A stretch of DNA of 64,000 bases, taken from contig NZ_FNFQ01000001.1 of assembly GCF_900101175.1 (NCBI RefSeq), positions 434,001-498,000 on the forward strand, in the 5' to 3' direction. Positions 15,710 through 25,070 of the stretch are shown here, in pieces. Below the pieces are notes generated by a model, which saw nothing but the letters and a program-made list of their open reading frames with translations, was not told the origin of the DNA and did not search any database. The DNA is from Stenotrophomonas pavanii (GTDB lineage: Bacteria > Pseudomonadota > Gammaproteobacteria > Xanthomonadales > Xanthomonadaceae). Numbering within the stretch: position 1 is the stretch's first letter; each line of letters opens with the position of its first letter. The position numbers were made by a program, and so were the translations under genes.

Positions 15710-17313
15710 AGGCCTTCGCTGCGCTTTACCAACGGCTGGACCGCAGCACCGCCACGCTGGACAAGCGTGCGGCGCTGGTCGATTACTTCCGCCAGGCAGG
15801 GGCGCATGACGCGGCATGGGCGCTGTACCTGCTCAGCGGTGGCAAGGTAGGTGGCGCACGCCGCAAGATCGCCGCCAGCGGCGAACTGCGCGCCTGGATC
15901 GCCGACGCATCGGGGCTGCCCCCGTGGCTGGTGGAAGACAGCTATGCGCAGGTGGGCGACCTGGCCGAAACGCTGACCCTGCTGCTGGATGATCCGAAAC
16001 AGCCGGCGCCCGACCGCCCCCTGGCCGAATGGATCGAACAGCACCTGCTGGCGGTGGCCAACCAGCCCGAACCGGTCCGCCGTGCGGCGGTCGTCGCGGG
16101 CTGGACGCAGCTCTGCAGCAGCGAACGCCTGGTGTTCAACAAGCTGTTGACCGGCGCCCTGCGCGTAGGCGTTTCGCAGCGACTGGTGCAGCAGGCGCTG
16201 GCCGAGTGGTCCGGCCTGGACATAGCACGCATCGCCCAGCGCATGCTCGGCGAGTGGGTGCCCTCGCCCGGACTGCTGGCTCAGTTGCTGTCACCGGACG
16301 AGCTGCCGCTGGACCGGCAGCAGCCCTACCCGTTCTTCCTCGCCTCGCCACTGGAAAGCGAACCTGCGGAGCGCCTCGGGCCGATCGGCGATTGGCTGCT
16401 GGAATGGAAATGGGATGGCATCCGCCTGCAGCTGCTGCGCCGGCGTGGTGAGGTCGCGCTCTGGTCACGCGGTGAGGAGCGGCTGGATGGCCGCTTTCCC
16501 GAGATCGAGCAGGCGGCGCTGGCGCTGCCCGACGGCTGCGTGCTGGACGGTGAGCTGCTGGCCTGGGACGAGGCCGCCAACCTGCCGCGCGCATTCACCG
16601 CACTGCAGACCCGCATCCAGCGTCGCAAGCCCGGTGCAGCGACCCTGCGCAACACGCCGGTGCGCGTGCTGGCCTATGACCTGCTGGAACAGGATGGCGT
16701 TGACCTGCGTGAGCTGCCCCTGCAGGAGCGGCGCACCCGGCTCGCCAGCGTCCTCGGTGCGCTGGCGGATGCGCGGATCCAGCTGTCGCCCGAGGTTGCC
16801 GCTGACGACTGGCCGCATGCCGCCGCACTGCGCGACGTCGCGCGCGAACGCGGGGTGGAAGGACTGATGCTGAAGCGGCGGCTGTCCGCTTACCAGGCCG
16901 GCCGCCGACGCGGCGACTGGTGGAAGTGGAAGGTCGATCCACTCACGATCGATGCGGTGCTGCTGTACGCCCAGGCCGGGCACGGGCGGCGCAGCACGCT
17001 GTATACCGACTACACCTTCGGCGTGTGGGACGGCGAGATGCTGGTGCCGGTGGCCAAGGCGTACTCGGGGCTGGACGACAAGGAGATTCTCGCGCTCGAT
17101 CGCTGGATCCGCGCCAACACGCGCGAGCGCTTCGGACCGGTGCGAAGTGTGCGCGCCGAACAGGTGTTCGAACTGGGCTTCGAGGCAGTCAACCGCAGCA
17201 GCCGCCACAAGTCGGGCATCGCCGTGCGTTTTCCGCGCATCCTGCGCTGGCGCCAGGACAAGCCGGCCAGCGAGGCCGATCAGCTGGCCACGCTGCAGGC
17301 GCTGGCCCGATGA
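15706..17313 (+). CDS. ATP-dependent DNA ligase
   Basis: 535 residues. The N-terminal 200 residues form the DNA-binding domain. The adenylation domain has the nucleophilic Lys235 in LEWKWDGIR, followed by the ELLAWDE and LMLKRRLSAYQAGRR motifs and an OB-fold domain ending in FPRILRWRQDKP. These ligases seal nicks with ATP and act in repair rather than replication, which uses NAD-dependent LigA. The gene overlaps both neighbours by four bases, an arrangement conserved in the Lhr-ligase-exonuclease-MPE cassette of many proteobacteria. Confidence 0.92.
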   Translation: MKAFAALYQRLDRSTATLDKRAALVDYFRQAGAHDAAWALYLLSGGKVGGARRKIAASGELRAWIADASGLPPWLVEDSYAQVGDLAETLTLLLDDPKQPAPDRPLAEWIEQHLLAVANQPEPVRRAAVVAGWTQLCSSERLVFNKLLTGALRVGVSQRLVQQALAEWSGLDIARIAQRMLGEWVPSPGLLAQLLSPDELPLDRQQPYPFFLASPLESEPAERLGPIGDWLLEWKWDGIRLQLLRRRGEVALWSRGEERLDGRFPEIEQAALALPDGCVLDGELLAWDEAANLPRAFTALQTRIQRRKPGAATLRNTPVRVLAYDLLEQDGVDLRELPLQERRTRLASVLGALADARIQLSPEVAADDWPHAAALRDVARERGVEGLMLKRRLSAYQAGRRRGDWWKWKVDPLTIDAVLLYAQAGHGRRSTLYTDYTFGVWDGEMLVPVAKAYSGLDDKEILALDRWIRANTRERFGPVRSVRAEQVFELGFEAVNRSSRHKSGIAVRFPRILRWRQDKPASEADQLATLQALAR

Positions 17314-19769
17314 AGCGCAGCCAGGCGCTGCGCCGGCTGGAAGACTGGTTCGCGGCCCAAGGCTGGCGTTCGCTGCCGTTCCAGCGCGCAATGTGGCGGC
17401 ACTACCTTGCCGGCGAATCCGGATTGCTGCATACGCCCACCGGCAGCGGCAAGACGCTGGCGATGTTCGGCGGCCCCCTGCTGCAGGCGATGATCGATCC
17501 ACCGCCGCTGCCACGGCGCGCAAGCGCGGTGCGCCCGCTGCAGGTGCTGTGGGTAACGCCCCTGCGCGCGTTGGCCAGTGACACCGCACGCGCGCTACAG
17601 GCGGTCGTCGACGGGCTGGGACTGGGATGGCGCGTGGGACTTCGCAGCGGTGACGCCAGCAACCGCGAACGGCGGCAGGCACGCGAGGGCCGCATCGACG
17701 TCCTGGTGACCACGCCCGAATCGCTGGCGCTGCTGCTGAGCTATCCCGATACGCTCGCACGCATGCGCCAGCTGCGCTGCGTGGTGGTGGACGAGTGGCA
17801 TGAGCTGCTGGGCAACAAGCGGGGTGTGCTGCTGCAGCTGAACCTGGCGCTGCTGCGCGACACCGCCCCCGCGCTGCAGCTGTGGGGGCTTTCGGCCACG
17901 CTGGGCAATCTGGATGAAGCCCGTGACGTGCTGCTGCCCGGGCAACCCGATGCACCGATCGTGCAGGGTGTACGCCCGCGTGCGACCACGGTGCGCAGCC
18001 TGCTGCCCGAACCCGGTGAACGCTTTCCCTGGGCCGGGCACCTGGGCCTGGCCCAACTGCCGCGGGTGCTGGACGCATTGATGCAGGCACGCAGCAGCCT
18101 GCTGTTCACCAACACCCGTGCACAGGCAGAACTGTGGCATCAGGCGCTGGCGTCGGTCTGGCCCGAGCAACAGGACACGCTCGCGCTGCACCACGGTTCG
18201 CTGGATCCGGTGCTGCGCCAGCAGGTGGAAGACGGGCTGCGTGCAGGCACGCTGCGCTGCGTGGTCGCCACCTCCAGCCTCGACCTCGGCGTGGACTTTC
18301 CCGAGGTCGAACAGGTGCTGCAGCTGGGCAGCCCGAAGGGCGTCGCCCGCCTGCGCCAGCGCGCCGGACGTGCGCGCCATCGTCCCGGTGCCAGCGGCGC
18401 GATCCTGTGCGTGCCGAGCCATGCGCTGGAACTGGCCGAGTACGCAGCCGTGCGTCGTGCACTGGCCGAAGGCGTGGTCGAAGCACGCAGGCCGCCGACG
18501 CTGTCGCTCGACGTCCTGGCCCAGCATGCGGTCAGCCGCGCCCTGGCCGGTGGCTTCCACGGTGATGCGCTGCTGGCGCAGGTCCGGCGCACCCATGCAT
18601 TCGCATCCCTGGCCGAGGACCAGTGGCGGGCCGTGCTGACCTTCATCGTGCAGGGGGGCCAGGCCCTGGCCCAGTACCCTGACTTCCACAAGGTCGTGCA
18701 GGACGCCGATGGCCGTTACCGGATGCACGACCGGCGCCAGGCACTGCGCCACCGTCTGTCGATCGGCACCATCAGCAGCGATGGCAGCGTGCGCGTGCAG
18801 TTCCTGCGCGGGGCCAGCCTCGGCGCCGTGGAGGAACAGTTCGCCAGCCGCCTGCGCCGCGGAGACCGCTTCCAGTTCGCCGGGCGCCTGCTGGAACTGG
18901 TGCAGCTGCGCGACATGACCGCTTTCGTGCGATTGGCACGCGGGCGCGGTGACGGTGTCGTGCCCCGCTGGCAGGGAGGCCAGCTGCCGCTGTCGATGGC
19001 ACTCGGCAGCGAACTGGAGTCGGTGCTGTCAGGCGCCGACGACAGTGCCGAAGCGCGCTGGCTGGCACCGCTGCTGGCACTTCAGCAGCAGGTGTCGGCG
19101 CTTCCCGGCCCGGACCACGTGCTGCTGGAAGACGTACGCCGCCGCGAAGGCCAGTTCCTGTTCGTCTATCCCTTTGCCGGACGCCACGTGCACGAGGCGC
19201 TGGCCGCCCTGTTGGCACTGCGGTGCACCCGCCAGCAGCGCAACAGCATCGGCTATGCCGTGAATGATCACGGCCTGGTGCTGGCACCGGCGCAGGCGAT
19301 CGACCTGGACGCGGCGCAATGGCATGCGCTGTTCAGCCCCGATCAGCTGCTGGACGATCTGCGTGCGGCGGTGAACCTGGGCGAGCTGGCGCGGCGCCAG
19401 TTCCGTGGCATCGCGCGCGTCGCAGGCCTGCTGGTACCCAGCCTGCCCGGAGGCATGCCACGATCGCTGCGCCAGCTGCAGGCCTCAGCGGGCCTGCTGT
19501 ACGACGTACTGCGCGAGCATGACCCCGAGCACCTGCTGCTGGCGCTGGCCGAACGCGAAGTGCTGCATGACAGCCTTGATCTGCCGGGGCTACGCCAGGT
19601 GCTGGTCCGGATCGGCGCGCGACGCATGTCGATGCAGCGCCCTGCATCGCTCTCGCCCCTGGGCTTTCCACTGTGGGCCGAACGCCTGCGCGGGCAGTTC
19701 AGCAACGAAGACTGGCGCACCCGCGTGCAACGCGCGGCGCAGCAGCTCGAGCGCCGCCATGGCCGATGA
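17310..19769 (+). CDS. Ligase-associated DEXH-box DNA helicase (Lhr-type)
   Basis: 819 residues from the ATG at 17310, overlapping the ligase stop. It has the Walker A motif TPTGSGKT (42-49), DEWH (161-164), the motif III region WGLSATLG and motif VI RLRQRAGRARHRPG, followed by Lhr-type winged-helix and C-terminal domains. Lhr-family enzymes move 3' to 5' on DNA and unwind RNA:DNA hybrids. In this cassette the helicase is thought to supply substrate to the exonuclease and ligase. It ends 11 bases inside the next gene. Confidence 0.92.
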   Translation: MKRSQALRRLEDWFAAQGWRSLPFQRAMWRHYLAGESGLLHTPTGSGKTLAMFGGPLLQAMIDPPPLPRRASAVRPLQVLWVTPLRALASDTARALQAVVDGLGLGWRVGLRSGDASNRERRQAREGRIDVLVTTPESLALLLSYPDTLARMRQLRCVVVDEWHELLGNKRGVLLQLNLALLRDTAPALQLWGLSATLGNLDEARDVLLPGQPDAPIVQGVRPRATTVRSLLPEPGERFPWAGHLGLAQLPRVLDALMQARSSLLFTNTRAQAELWHQALASVWPEQQDTLALHHGSLDPVLRQQVEDGLRAGTLRCVVATSSLDLGVDFPEVEQVLQLGSPKGVARLRQRAGRARHRPGASGAILCVPSHALELAEYAAVRRALAEGVVEARRPPTLSLDVLAQHAVSRALAGGFHGDALLAQVRRTHAFASLAEDQWRAVLTFIVQGGQALAQYPDFHKVVQDADGRYRMHDRRQALRHRLSIGTISSDGSVRVQFLRGASLGAVEEQFASRLRRGDRFQFAGRLLELVQLRDMTAFVRLARGRGDGVVPRWQGGQLPLSMALGSELESVLSGADDSAEARWLAPLLALQQQVSALPGPDHVLLEDVRRREGQFLFVYPFAGRHVHEALAALLALRCTRQQRNSIGYAVNDHGLVLAPAQAIDLDAAQWHALFSPDQLLDDLRAAVNLGELARRQFRGIARVAGLLVPSLPGGMPRSLRQLQASAGLLYDVLREHDPEHLLLALAEREVLHDSLDLPGLRQVLVRIGARRMSMQRPASLSPLGFPLWAERLRGQFSNEDWRTRVQRAAQQLERRHGR

Positions 19770-20400
19770 ACTATCGCTGCTGCTTGCCGGCGAACCGGTG
19801 ACCCTGGCGGGCGCGCGCGCACTCTACTGGCCGGCGCGGCAGGCGCTGCTGATCGCGGATCTGCACCTGGGCAAGGCCGATGTGTTCCGCCGCGCCGGCA
19901 TTGCGCTGCCCCGCGGCGGTACCGGCGAAGACCTGCAGCGACTGCAGTCACTTCTGGACAGGTACGCCTGCCGCGAACTCTGGATCCTCGGCGACATCCT
20001 GCATGGACCGGCCCATCGCGCAGCGTGGTACCAGCAATGGCTGGGCTGGCGCGAACGCAATGCCGCGCTGGAGGTGCATGTGCTGCGCGGCAACCACGAC
20101 CGCCAGCTGCCGCATGCCCAGCTGCAGGTGCAGATCCACGAGGAGGTGCGGCTGGCACCGTTCCTGCTGCGCCATGAACCGTGCGCAGACCCGGCGTGGC
20201 ACGTGATCGCCGGCCACCTGCATCCACAGGTCGCACTGCCCGCATTGCGCCGCCGCTTCCCGGCCTTCTGGCTGCGCGAACGAATGACGATCCTGCCGGC
20301 CTTTTCCGCGTTCACGGCAGGCATCGTGCCAGTGCCCGTCCGCGGCGAACAGATGATCGCCTGCGTGGACAACGGCGTGGTGACCTTGCCAGTGGCGTGA
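19759..20400 (+). CDS. pdeM: Ligase-associated DNA damage response endonuclease PdeM
   Basis: 213 residues of the calcineurin-like metallophosphoesterase fold with the motifs ADLHLGK, GDILHGP, RGNHDRQ and AGHLHPQ, which bind two metal ions. It is the last gene of the repair cassette and overlaps the helicase by 11 bases. Homologues cut DNA near damage or have phosphodiesterase activity; the exact substrate is not settled. The four overlapping genes point to one polycistronic mRNA and a joint complex. Confidence 0.87.
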   Translation: MADELSLLLAGEPVTLAGARALYWPARQALLIADLHLGKADVFRRAGIALPRGGTGEDLQRLQSLLDRYACRELWILGDILHGPAHRAAWYQQWLGWRERNAALEVHVLRGNHDRQLPHAQLQVQIHEEVRLAPFLLRHEPCADPAWHVIAGHLHPQVALPALRRRFPAFWLRERMTILPAFSAFTAGIVPVPVRGEQMIACVDNGVVTLPVA

Positions 20401-20401
20401 A

Positions 20402-20671
20402 TCAGGCCGGGCGGATGTCCAGCTGCGGCATCACGCGGAACACGGGTGTGTCATCGCCGCGTCGCCGCGGCAGGGCCCGGATGGCTGCCAGCATCTCCTG
20501 GGCGCAGGCGCGGATGCGCGGGTGGTGTTCCGGCGATGCATGGCTGATCAGGCTGCCGACGTGGAACTCGAAGACATCCTCCAATACGTCGGGCTGGTCC
20601 TCGTGCAGCATCTGCAGCAGTCCGCGCAGCTTGCAGATTTCCGATTCCAGCTCCTCGACCGCGAACAACAT
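20402..20671 (-). CDS. Conserved hypothetical protein, 89 residues
   Basis: I do not recognise a named family. The start at 20671 follows a strong gaggagg ribosome binding site; the longer upstream frame lacks one. The sequence begins MLFAVEELESEICKLRGLLQ, an acidic heptad-like helix, and contains His-rich EFHVGSLISHASPEHHPR followed by a basic RRR and a hydrophobic tail. It is probably a small cytoplasmic helical protein. It ends two bases after the convergent pdeM stop. Confidence 0.6.
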   Translation of the reverse strand: MLFAVEELESEICKLRGLLQMLHEDQPDVLEDVFEFHVGSLISHASPEHHPRIRACAQEMLAAIRALPRRRGDDTPVFRVMPQLDIRPA

Positions 20672-20851
20672 GGCATCCTCCTCGTCAACATCAGCGGCGC
20701 ATCCGGGCCGCAGCGGGCTGCAACGGCAGCGCCGCCCGGGGCCATGCGCGATGTTGATCACGGAAAGGAAAACGGGCGACGCGCAATCGCGTGCCATCCA
20801 CTTCTCGCATATCCGCGGTGAGATAACCGTTAATTCACGTGACGGAGCAGT

Positions 20852-22120
20852 TCACGCATTGGCGGCGATCGCACTGATGGGAGGCGCGTCCGCTGCGGTG
20901 GCCAGTGCATCGATGAAGGCTGGATCCAGTGCGAGTGAACCGAACCAGCCGTGCTGTGTTCCGCTCAGCACGCGCAGCATGTGGCCGCGGCCGCCGGGCA
21001 GGCGCCCCATCGGGCCCAGCAGGACGTCGCGCGCCTTCGCCCACGCATCGCGATCGGACTGGAACAACGGCGTCAGCCAACGGCTCCAGCGCTGATAGAC
21101 CGCCACGTGCGCCCGCCGTTGCGCCTGGTACGCCTGCAACGCTTCGCCCGCTGCGCCATGGGTGCGCACGGCATCGCGCAGCGCCACTGCATCGAGCAGC
21201 GCCATGTTCACGCCCTGCCCCAGCTGCGGGCTCATCGAATGGGCGGCATCGCCGGCCAGCACCATGCGGCCCTGGTGCCAGCGTGTCATCACTGCATCCC
21301 GGTAGACCGCCCGCGCCAGCTGGCTGGCATCCCGCAGATGAGCGAAGCGCGCACTGGCCTGTGGCCACAGCGCGTGCAGCTCGTCCAGCCAGGGCGCCAT
21401 GCCATCGGCCTGCCAACGCTCGAAGTCGGCGCGCGGCAGGCTCCAGAAGAAGCTCAGGCGCGGCGTATCGTCACCGGGCCGGGTGCCTACCGGCAGCAGC
21501 CCGATCATCTTGCGCGCGGCCACGTAGCGCTGCCGCAGTTCCTGCAGGTGCGGCCAGTCCTCGGCCGGCAGCAGGCACCACAACGCCCCCCACGGATACA
21601 CGCGATCCAGGCCGGTACCGCCTTCGATCGTGCCGCGCAGCGTCGAGGCCGCGCCGTCGGCGGCCACCACCAGGTCGAACGGGCCGTGCACGCGCCCCTC
21701 GCTGTCGCGCAGGCGGCCCTGCCCGGCATCCACCGTGGCGATGGTGGTCCCGGCATGCAGCTGGCCCGCGCCCGCACGTGCTTCGTCCAGCAGCGAGAAC
21801 AGCGCACCGCGCTGCATGCCGAGCCCGTGCAGGCGCGCGTCCAGGCCCTCATAGCGCATGTCCATCACGGCGCGTTCGCACGGCGTATCGCCGTACAAGC
21901 GGTGCACCGGCGCGGCATGCGCACGCACCGCATCCAGCAGGCCCATCTGCCACAGCACCTGCAGGCCGCTCGGCTGCAGCAGGAAGCCGGCCCCGACCGG
22001 CCCGGGCGCGGGCACGCGTTCAAAGATCTCCACCTCGTGGCCGTCACGGGTGAGCAGGATGGACACAGCCTGTCCAGCGGTGCCGTAGCCGATCACGGCG
22101 ATGCGCAGTCGTTCCTTCAT
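20852..22120 (-). CDS. FAD-dependent monooxygenase (PHBH-like)
   Basis: 422 residues from the ATG at 22120. The N-terminal dinucleotide-binding motif is AVIGYGTAGQAVSILL, followed by VVAADGAASTLRG, the DG motif, and LAGDAAHSMSPQLGQGVNMAL, the GD motif of class A flavoprotein hydroxylases. These enzymes use NAD(P)H and oxygen to hydroxylate aromatic or similar compounds. There are no neighbouring pathway genes, so the substrate cannot be named. Confidence 0.85.
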   Translation of the reverse strand: MKERLRIAVIGYGTAGQAVSILLTRDGHEVEIFERVPAPGPVGAGFLLQPSGLQVLWQMGLLDAVRAHAAPVHRLYGDTPCERAVMDMRYEGLDARLHGLGMQRGALFSLLDEARAGAGQLHAGTTIATVDAGQGRLRDSEGRVHGPFDLVVAADGAASTLRGTIEGGTGLDRVYPWGALWCLLPAEDWPHLQELRQRYVAARKMIGLLPVGTRPGDDTPRLSFFWSLPRADFERWQADGMAPWLDELHALWPQASARFAHLRDASQLARAVYRDAVMTRWHQGRMVLAGDAAHSMSPQLGQGVNMALLDAVALRDAVRTHGAAGEALQAYQAQRRAHVAVYQRWSRWLTPLFQSDRDAWAKARDVLLGPMGRLPGGRGHMLRVLSGTQHGWFGSLALDPAFIDALATAADAPPISAIAANA

Positions 22121-22173
22121 GGTTGCATTGTGCCCGAGGCCGGTGGATCGCGAACGGACTGCGTGCACCCGGC

Positions 22174-22199
22174 AAAAAAAAACCCCGCCGGAGCGGGGT
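22174..22199 (-). terminator. Rho-independent terminator of the cold-shock gene
   Basis: On the minus strand, aaccccgctccggcggggtt is followed by nine T residues. It lies 23 bases past the stop codon of the cold-shock gene and also shields the monooxygenase gene downstream. Confidence 0.88.
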
Positions 22200-22221
22200 T
22201 TTCAACGCACTGTCGAGTGGG

Positions 22222-22428
22222 TCACTCGGCCGGCGTGATGTTCGAAGCCTGGGCGCCCTTCGGGCCCTGGGTCACGTCATAGGTGACACGCTGGCCTTCC
22301 TGCAGGCTGCGGAAGCCCTTGGAGTTGATGGCGGAGAAGTGCGCGAACACGTCGGCGCTGCCATCCTCCGGCGAGATGAAGCCAAATCCCTTGGCGTCGT
22401 TGAACCACTTGACGGTACCGTTCGGCAT
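22222..22428 (-). CDS. Cold-shock protein (CspA family)
   Basis: 68 residues beginning [18 protein letters not shown]. Both RNA-binding motifs are present, RNP1 (KGFGFI) and RNP2 (VFAHFSAI). Csp proteins bind single-stranded RNA and DNA and melt mRNA structure; members are induced by cold or by growth phase. The protein is monocistronic, with its own promoter and terminator. The longer frame upstream is the promoter and leader, not coding. Confidence 0.93.
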   Translation of the reverse strand: MPNGTVKWFNDAKGFGFISPEDGSADVFAHFSAINSKGFRSLQEGQRVTYDVTQGPKGAQASNITPAE

Positions 22429-22487
22429 GGTGATGCGAGACCTTATGCAATGAATGGGTGGTGTACGCTGAACCCGCGCACAAGCTG

Positions 22488-22516
22488 AGTATGCAAAGCT
22501 TGCTCGGGGAAGACAA
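22488..22516 (-). promoter_or_regulatory. Probable sigma70 promoter of the cold-shock gene
   Basis: On the minus strand, TTGTCT (22516-22511), a 17-base spacer and CATACT (22493-22488). This predicts a leader of about 50 bases before the ATG at 22428. The -35 box abuts the stop codon of the upstream phosphorylase gene. Confidence 0.5.
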
Positions 22517-23263
22517 TCACCCCCGTGCCAATTCGCCCACCAGTTCCGGAAGTCCGTTGCTGGCCGCCTGGACGTTGGCCAGCACTTCGGCCATCGTGAT
22601 TTCCTCGCCATCACCGCAGCCGGCGGCCCAGTTGGCGACGATCGCCAGGCAGGCGTAATCCAGCCCCAGCTCCCGTGCCAGCGCGGCCTCCGGCATGCCG
22701 GTCATGCCCACCAGGTCGCAGCCGTCGCGGCGCATGCGGGCGATCTCGGCGATGGTTTCCAGGCGCGGGCCCTGCGTCGCGCCATAGCAGCCACCGTCAT
22801 GGACCGTGACGCCGGTCACTCTGGCCGCGGCCAGGATCTTGCTGCGCAGCATCGGCGTGTACGGATGGCCGAAATCGACGTGGACCACGTCGGTGCCTTC
22901 TTCTTCACAGATCGTGCTGATGCGGCCCCAGGTGTAGTCGATGATCTGGTCCGGGCAGGCCAGCACGCGCGGACCAAAGTTCTCGGTGATGCCACCCACC
23001 GTGTTCAATGCCAGCACCCGCTGCGCGCCCAGCTGCTGCAGCGCGGCCAGATTGGCGCGGTAGTTGACCTTGTGCGGCGGCAGTGAATGGCCCTCGCCAT
23101 GCCGCGCCAGGAACGCCACGCGATGGCCGAGCAGCGTGCCCACGCGCACCGGGCCGGACGGGCGGCCAAAGCGGGTGTCGACCTCGTGGGTCTGCACGTC
23201 GTCGAGCTTGGCCAGGTTGTAGACACCGGTACCGCCGATCACGGCCAGGGCGATCTGTTGCAT
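22517..23263 (-). CDS. S-methyl-5'-thioinosine phosphorylase
   Basis: 248 residues of the purine nucleoside phosphorylase/MTAP fold ([36 protein letters not shown], and [17 protein letters not shown]). The order nagZ-hpt-this gene resembles Pseudomonas aeruginosa, where PA3004 was shown to be a methylthioinosine phosphorylase. It would release hypoxanthine and methylthioribose-1-phosphate, the first feeding the HPRT encoded just upstream. Specificity for thioinosine rather than thioadenosine is inferred from the family and context. Confidence 0.85.
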   Translation of the reverse strand: MQQIALAVIGGTGVYNLAKLDDVQTHEVDTRFGRPSGPVRVGTLLGHRVAFLARHGEGHSLPPHKVNYRANLAALQQLGAQRVLALNTVGGITENFGPRVLACPDQIIDYTWGRISTICEEEGTDVVHVDFGHPYTPMLRSKILAAARVTGVTVHDGGCYGATQGPRLETIAEIARMRRDGCDLVGMTGMPEAALARELGLDYACLAIVANWAAGCGDGEEITMAEVLANVQAASNGLPELVGELARG

Positions 23264-23345
23264 TCAAAGCACTCCAGGGAAAGACGAACGCCGGCACCCG
23301 AGGATGCCGGCGGTGGAAGAAGACGCGTCGCAGGCAGCTGCGCCG

Positions 23346-23900
23346 TTACTCCTTCATTGCGTAGATCGCCGGCACGCAGCGCAGGGTCTCGTTGACGTCC
23401 ATGCCGAAGCCGAAGACGTAACGGTCCGGCAGTTCGATGCCGGCGTAGTCGGCGGTGACGTCCGGCAGCGCGCGGTCGTGCTTCTTCACCGTCATCGCCG
23501 CGATGCGCACGTCGGTCGCGCCCTGTTCCAGGCACCAGGTGCGCACGCCCTGCAGGGTGTAGCCCTCGTCGAGGATGTCATCGACCAGCAGCACGCGGCG
23601 GCCGAACAGCGACGTGGCCGGCTTGTGCTTCCAGACCAGGTCGCCGCCGGTGGTTTCGCCGCGGTAACGGGTGGCATGCAGGTAATCGAACTGCACGTCC
23701 TGGCCACGCGCGCCCAGTTCCAGCGCCAGCTGGCCGGCGAACGGCAGCGCACCGTGCATGATCGACAGGAACAGCGGCACCTCGCCCTTGTAATCGCGCG
23801 CGATGGCGTCGGCGATCGCTGCGATGGCCTTGTCGATGGTGGGGCGGTCGACCAGCAGGTCAGCCTGGGCCAGGGCCTGGGAAATGGTGAGGTTGGGCAT
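23346..23900 (-). CDS. hpt: Hypoxanthine-guanine phosphoribosyltransferase
   Basis: 184 residues with the PRPP-binding motif VLLVDDILDEGYTL and a flexible-loop region YRGETTGGD. It converts hypoxanthine or guanine plus PRPP into IMP or GMP. Its start codon overlaps the nagZ stop by one base (TGATG), so the two are co-translated. The phosphorylase downstream would supply its hypoxanthine. Confidence 0.9.
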   Translation of the reverse strand: MPNLTISQALAQADLLVDRPTIDKAIAAIADAIARDYKGEVPLFLSIMHGALPFAGQLALELGARGQDVQFDYLHATRYRGETTGGDLVWKHKPATSLFGRRVLLVDDILDEGYTLQGVRTWCLEQGATDVRIAAMTVKKHDRALPDVTADYAGIELPDRYVFGFGMDVNETLRCVPAIYAMKE

Positions 23901-24907
23901 CAGACGGTTCTTCCAAGGGTTTCAAGCAGACGGGATTGGGTGTCGCCATGGCGGGCATCGGCCAGCAGGCCGTCCCAGCCGAGCGCGCCGCGGCCCAGCA
24001 GGCCCAGCAGCGCAGCAGTGTTCAGAGCGCGTCCCTGCACGGCGTGCAGGGCTTCGTCGACCAGTTCCGGGTGGCAGACCAGCACCACGTCGCAGCCCGC
24101 ATCCAGATGCGCGTGCACGCGTGCCGGCACGCCACCGGCGCTGTGCGAGGCGGCCATGCCGATGTCATCGGAGAACACCACGCCACGGAAACCGAGCTCG
24201 CCACGCAGGATGTCCTGGATCCAGCGCGGTGAGTAGCCGGCGGGCTCCGGTGCCACCTGCGGATAGATCACGTGCGCCATCATCACCGCGTCGGCACCGG
24301 CGGCGATGCCGGCCTGGAACGGCACCAGGTCCTGGGCGCGCAGTTCGTCCAGCGCGCGCGGATCGATCGCGGTATCGACGTGGGTGTCTTCCAGCACGGT
24401 GCCGTGGCCGGGGAAATGCTTGAGCGTGGCGGCCATGCCGACCGCGTGCATGCCGCGCACATAGGCGGCGGTGAACGCGGCCACCACCTGCGGGTCTTCA
24501 CTGAAGGCACGGTTGCCGATGGCGCGGTTGCCACGGCCCAGGTCGACCACCGGCGCGAAGCTCAGGTCCACGCCGCTGGCGCGCACTTCGCTGGCCATCA
24601 GCCAGGCGTGTTGCTCGGCCAGCGCCAGCGCCTGCTGCGGATCGGTGGCGTACAGCGCCCCGATGTCCTGCAGCGGCGGCAGCGCGCTGTAGCCCTCGCG
24701 GAAACGCTGCACCCGGCCGCCTTCCTGGTCCACGCAGATCAGCTGCGGGCGCGGGGCAGCGGCACGGATCGCCGCACTCAGATCGGTCACCTGCTGGCGC
24801 GAGGCGAAGTTGCGCTTGAACAGCACCACTCCGGCCACGGCATCGTGCTGCAGCCAGTCGCGTTCCTGGGCGGTCAGTTCGGTGCCGGCAACGCCGATCA
24901 GCAGCAT
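23900..24907 (-). CDS. nagZ: Beta-N-acetylhexosaminidase NagZ
   Basis: 335 residues from the ATG at 24907, which has a GGAG ribosome binding site. The family-3 glycosidase motif KHFPGHGTVLEDTHVD carries the His/Asp acid-base pair, and the nucleophile region is VVFSDDIGM. NagZ removes GlcNAc from cytoplasmic GlcNAc-anhydroMurNAc peptides during peptidoglycan recycling. In Stenotrophomonas and Pseudomonas the products can act through AmpR to induce beta-lactamases. It is the first gene of the nagZ-hpt-phosphorylase operon. Confidence 0.93.
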   Translation of the reverse strand: MLLIGVAGTELTAQERDWLQHDAVAGVVLFKRNFASRQQVTDLSAAIRAAAPRPQLICVDQEGGRVQRFREGYSALPPLQDIGALYATDPQQALALAEQHAWLMASEVRASGVDLSFAPVVDLGRGNRAIGNRAFSEDPQVVAAFTAAYVRGMHAVGMAATLKHFPGHGTVLEDTHVDTAIDPRALDELRAQDLVPFQAGIAAGADAVMMAHVIYPQVAPEPAGYSPRWIQDILRGELGFRGVVFSDDIGMAASHSAGGVPARVHAHLDAGCDVVLVCHPELVDEALHAVQGRALNTAALLGLLGRGALGWDGLLADARHGDTQSRLLETLGRTV

Positions 24908-24974
24908 GGTCGATCTCCACAACACGCGCCCGCATGGCGCAGTGCCGCATTGTCGCAGAACCGGCCGACAGGCG

Positions 24975-25037
24975 CAGGGGTCAGAACAAGGGGGAGGCGT
25001 GTGGGGTCAGAGCCCCTGCGGGGATCTGACCCCGGGG
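24975..25037. repeat. ggggtcagatcc-type hairpin cluster
   Basis: Two gtcagag/gtcagaa-type arms in direct order, then an inverted ggggatctgaccccgg arm, with cagagcccctgcggggatctg forming the central stem. It sits in the gap between the FrnE-like gene and nagZ, both on the minus strand. It belongs to the same family as 3397-3435. Confidence 0.6.
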
Positions 25038-25070
25038 CCGGATCCCCGCAGGGCGCTGCCCCCGATCTGC

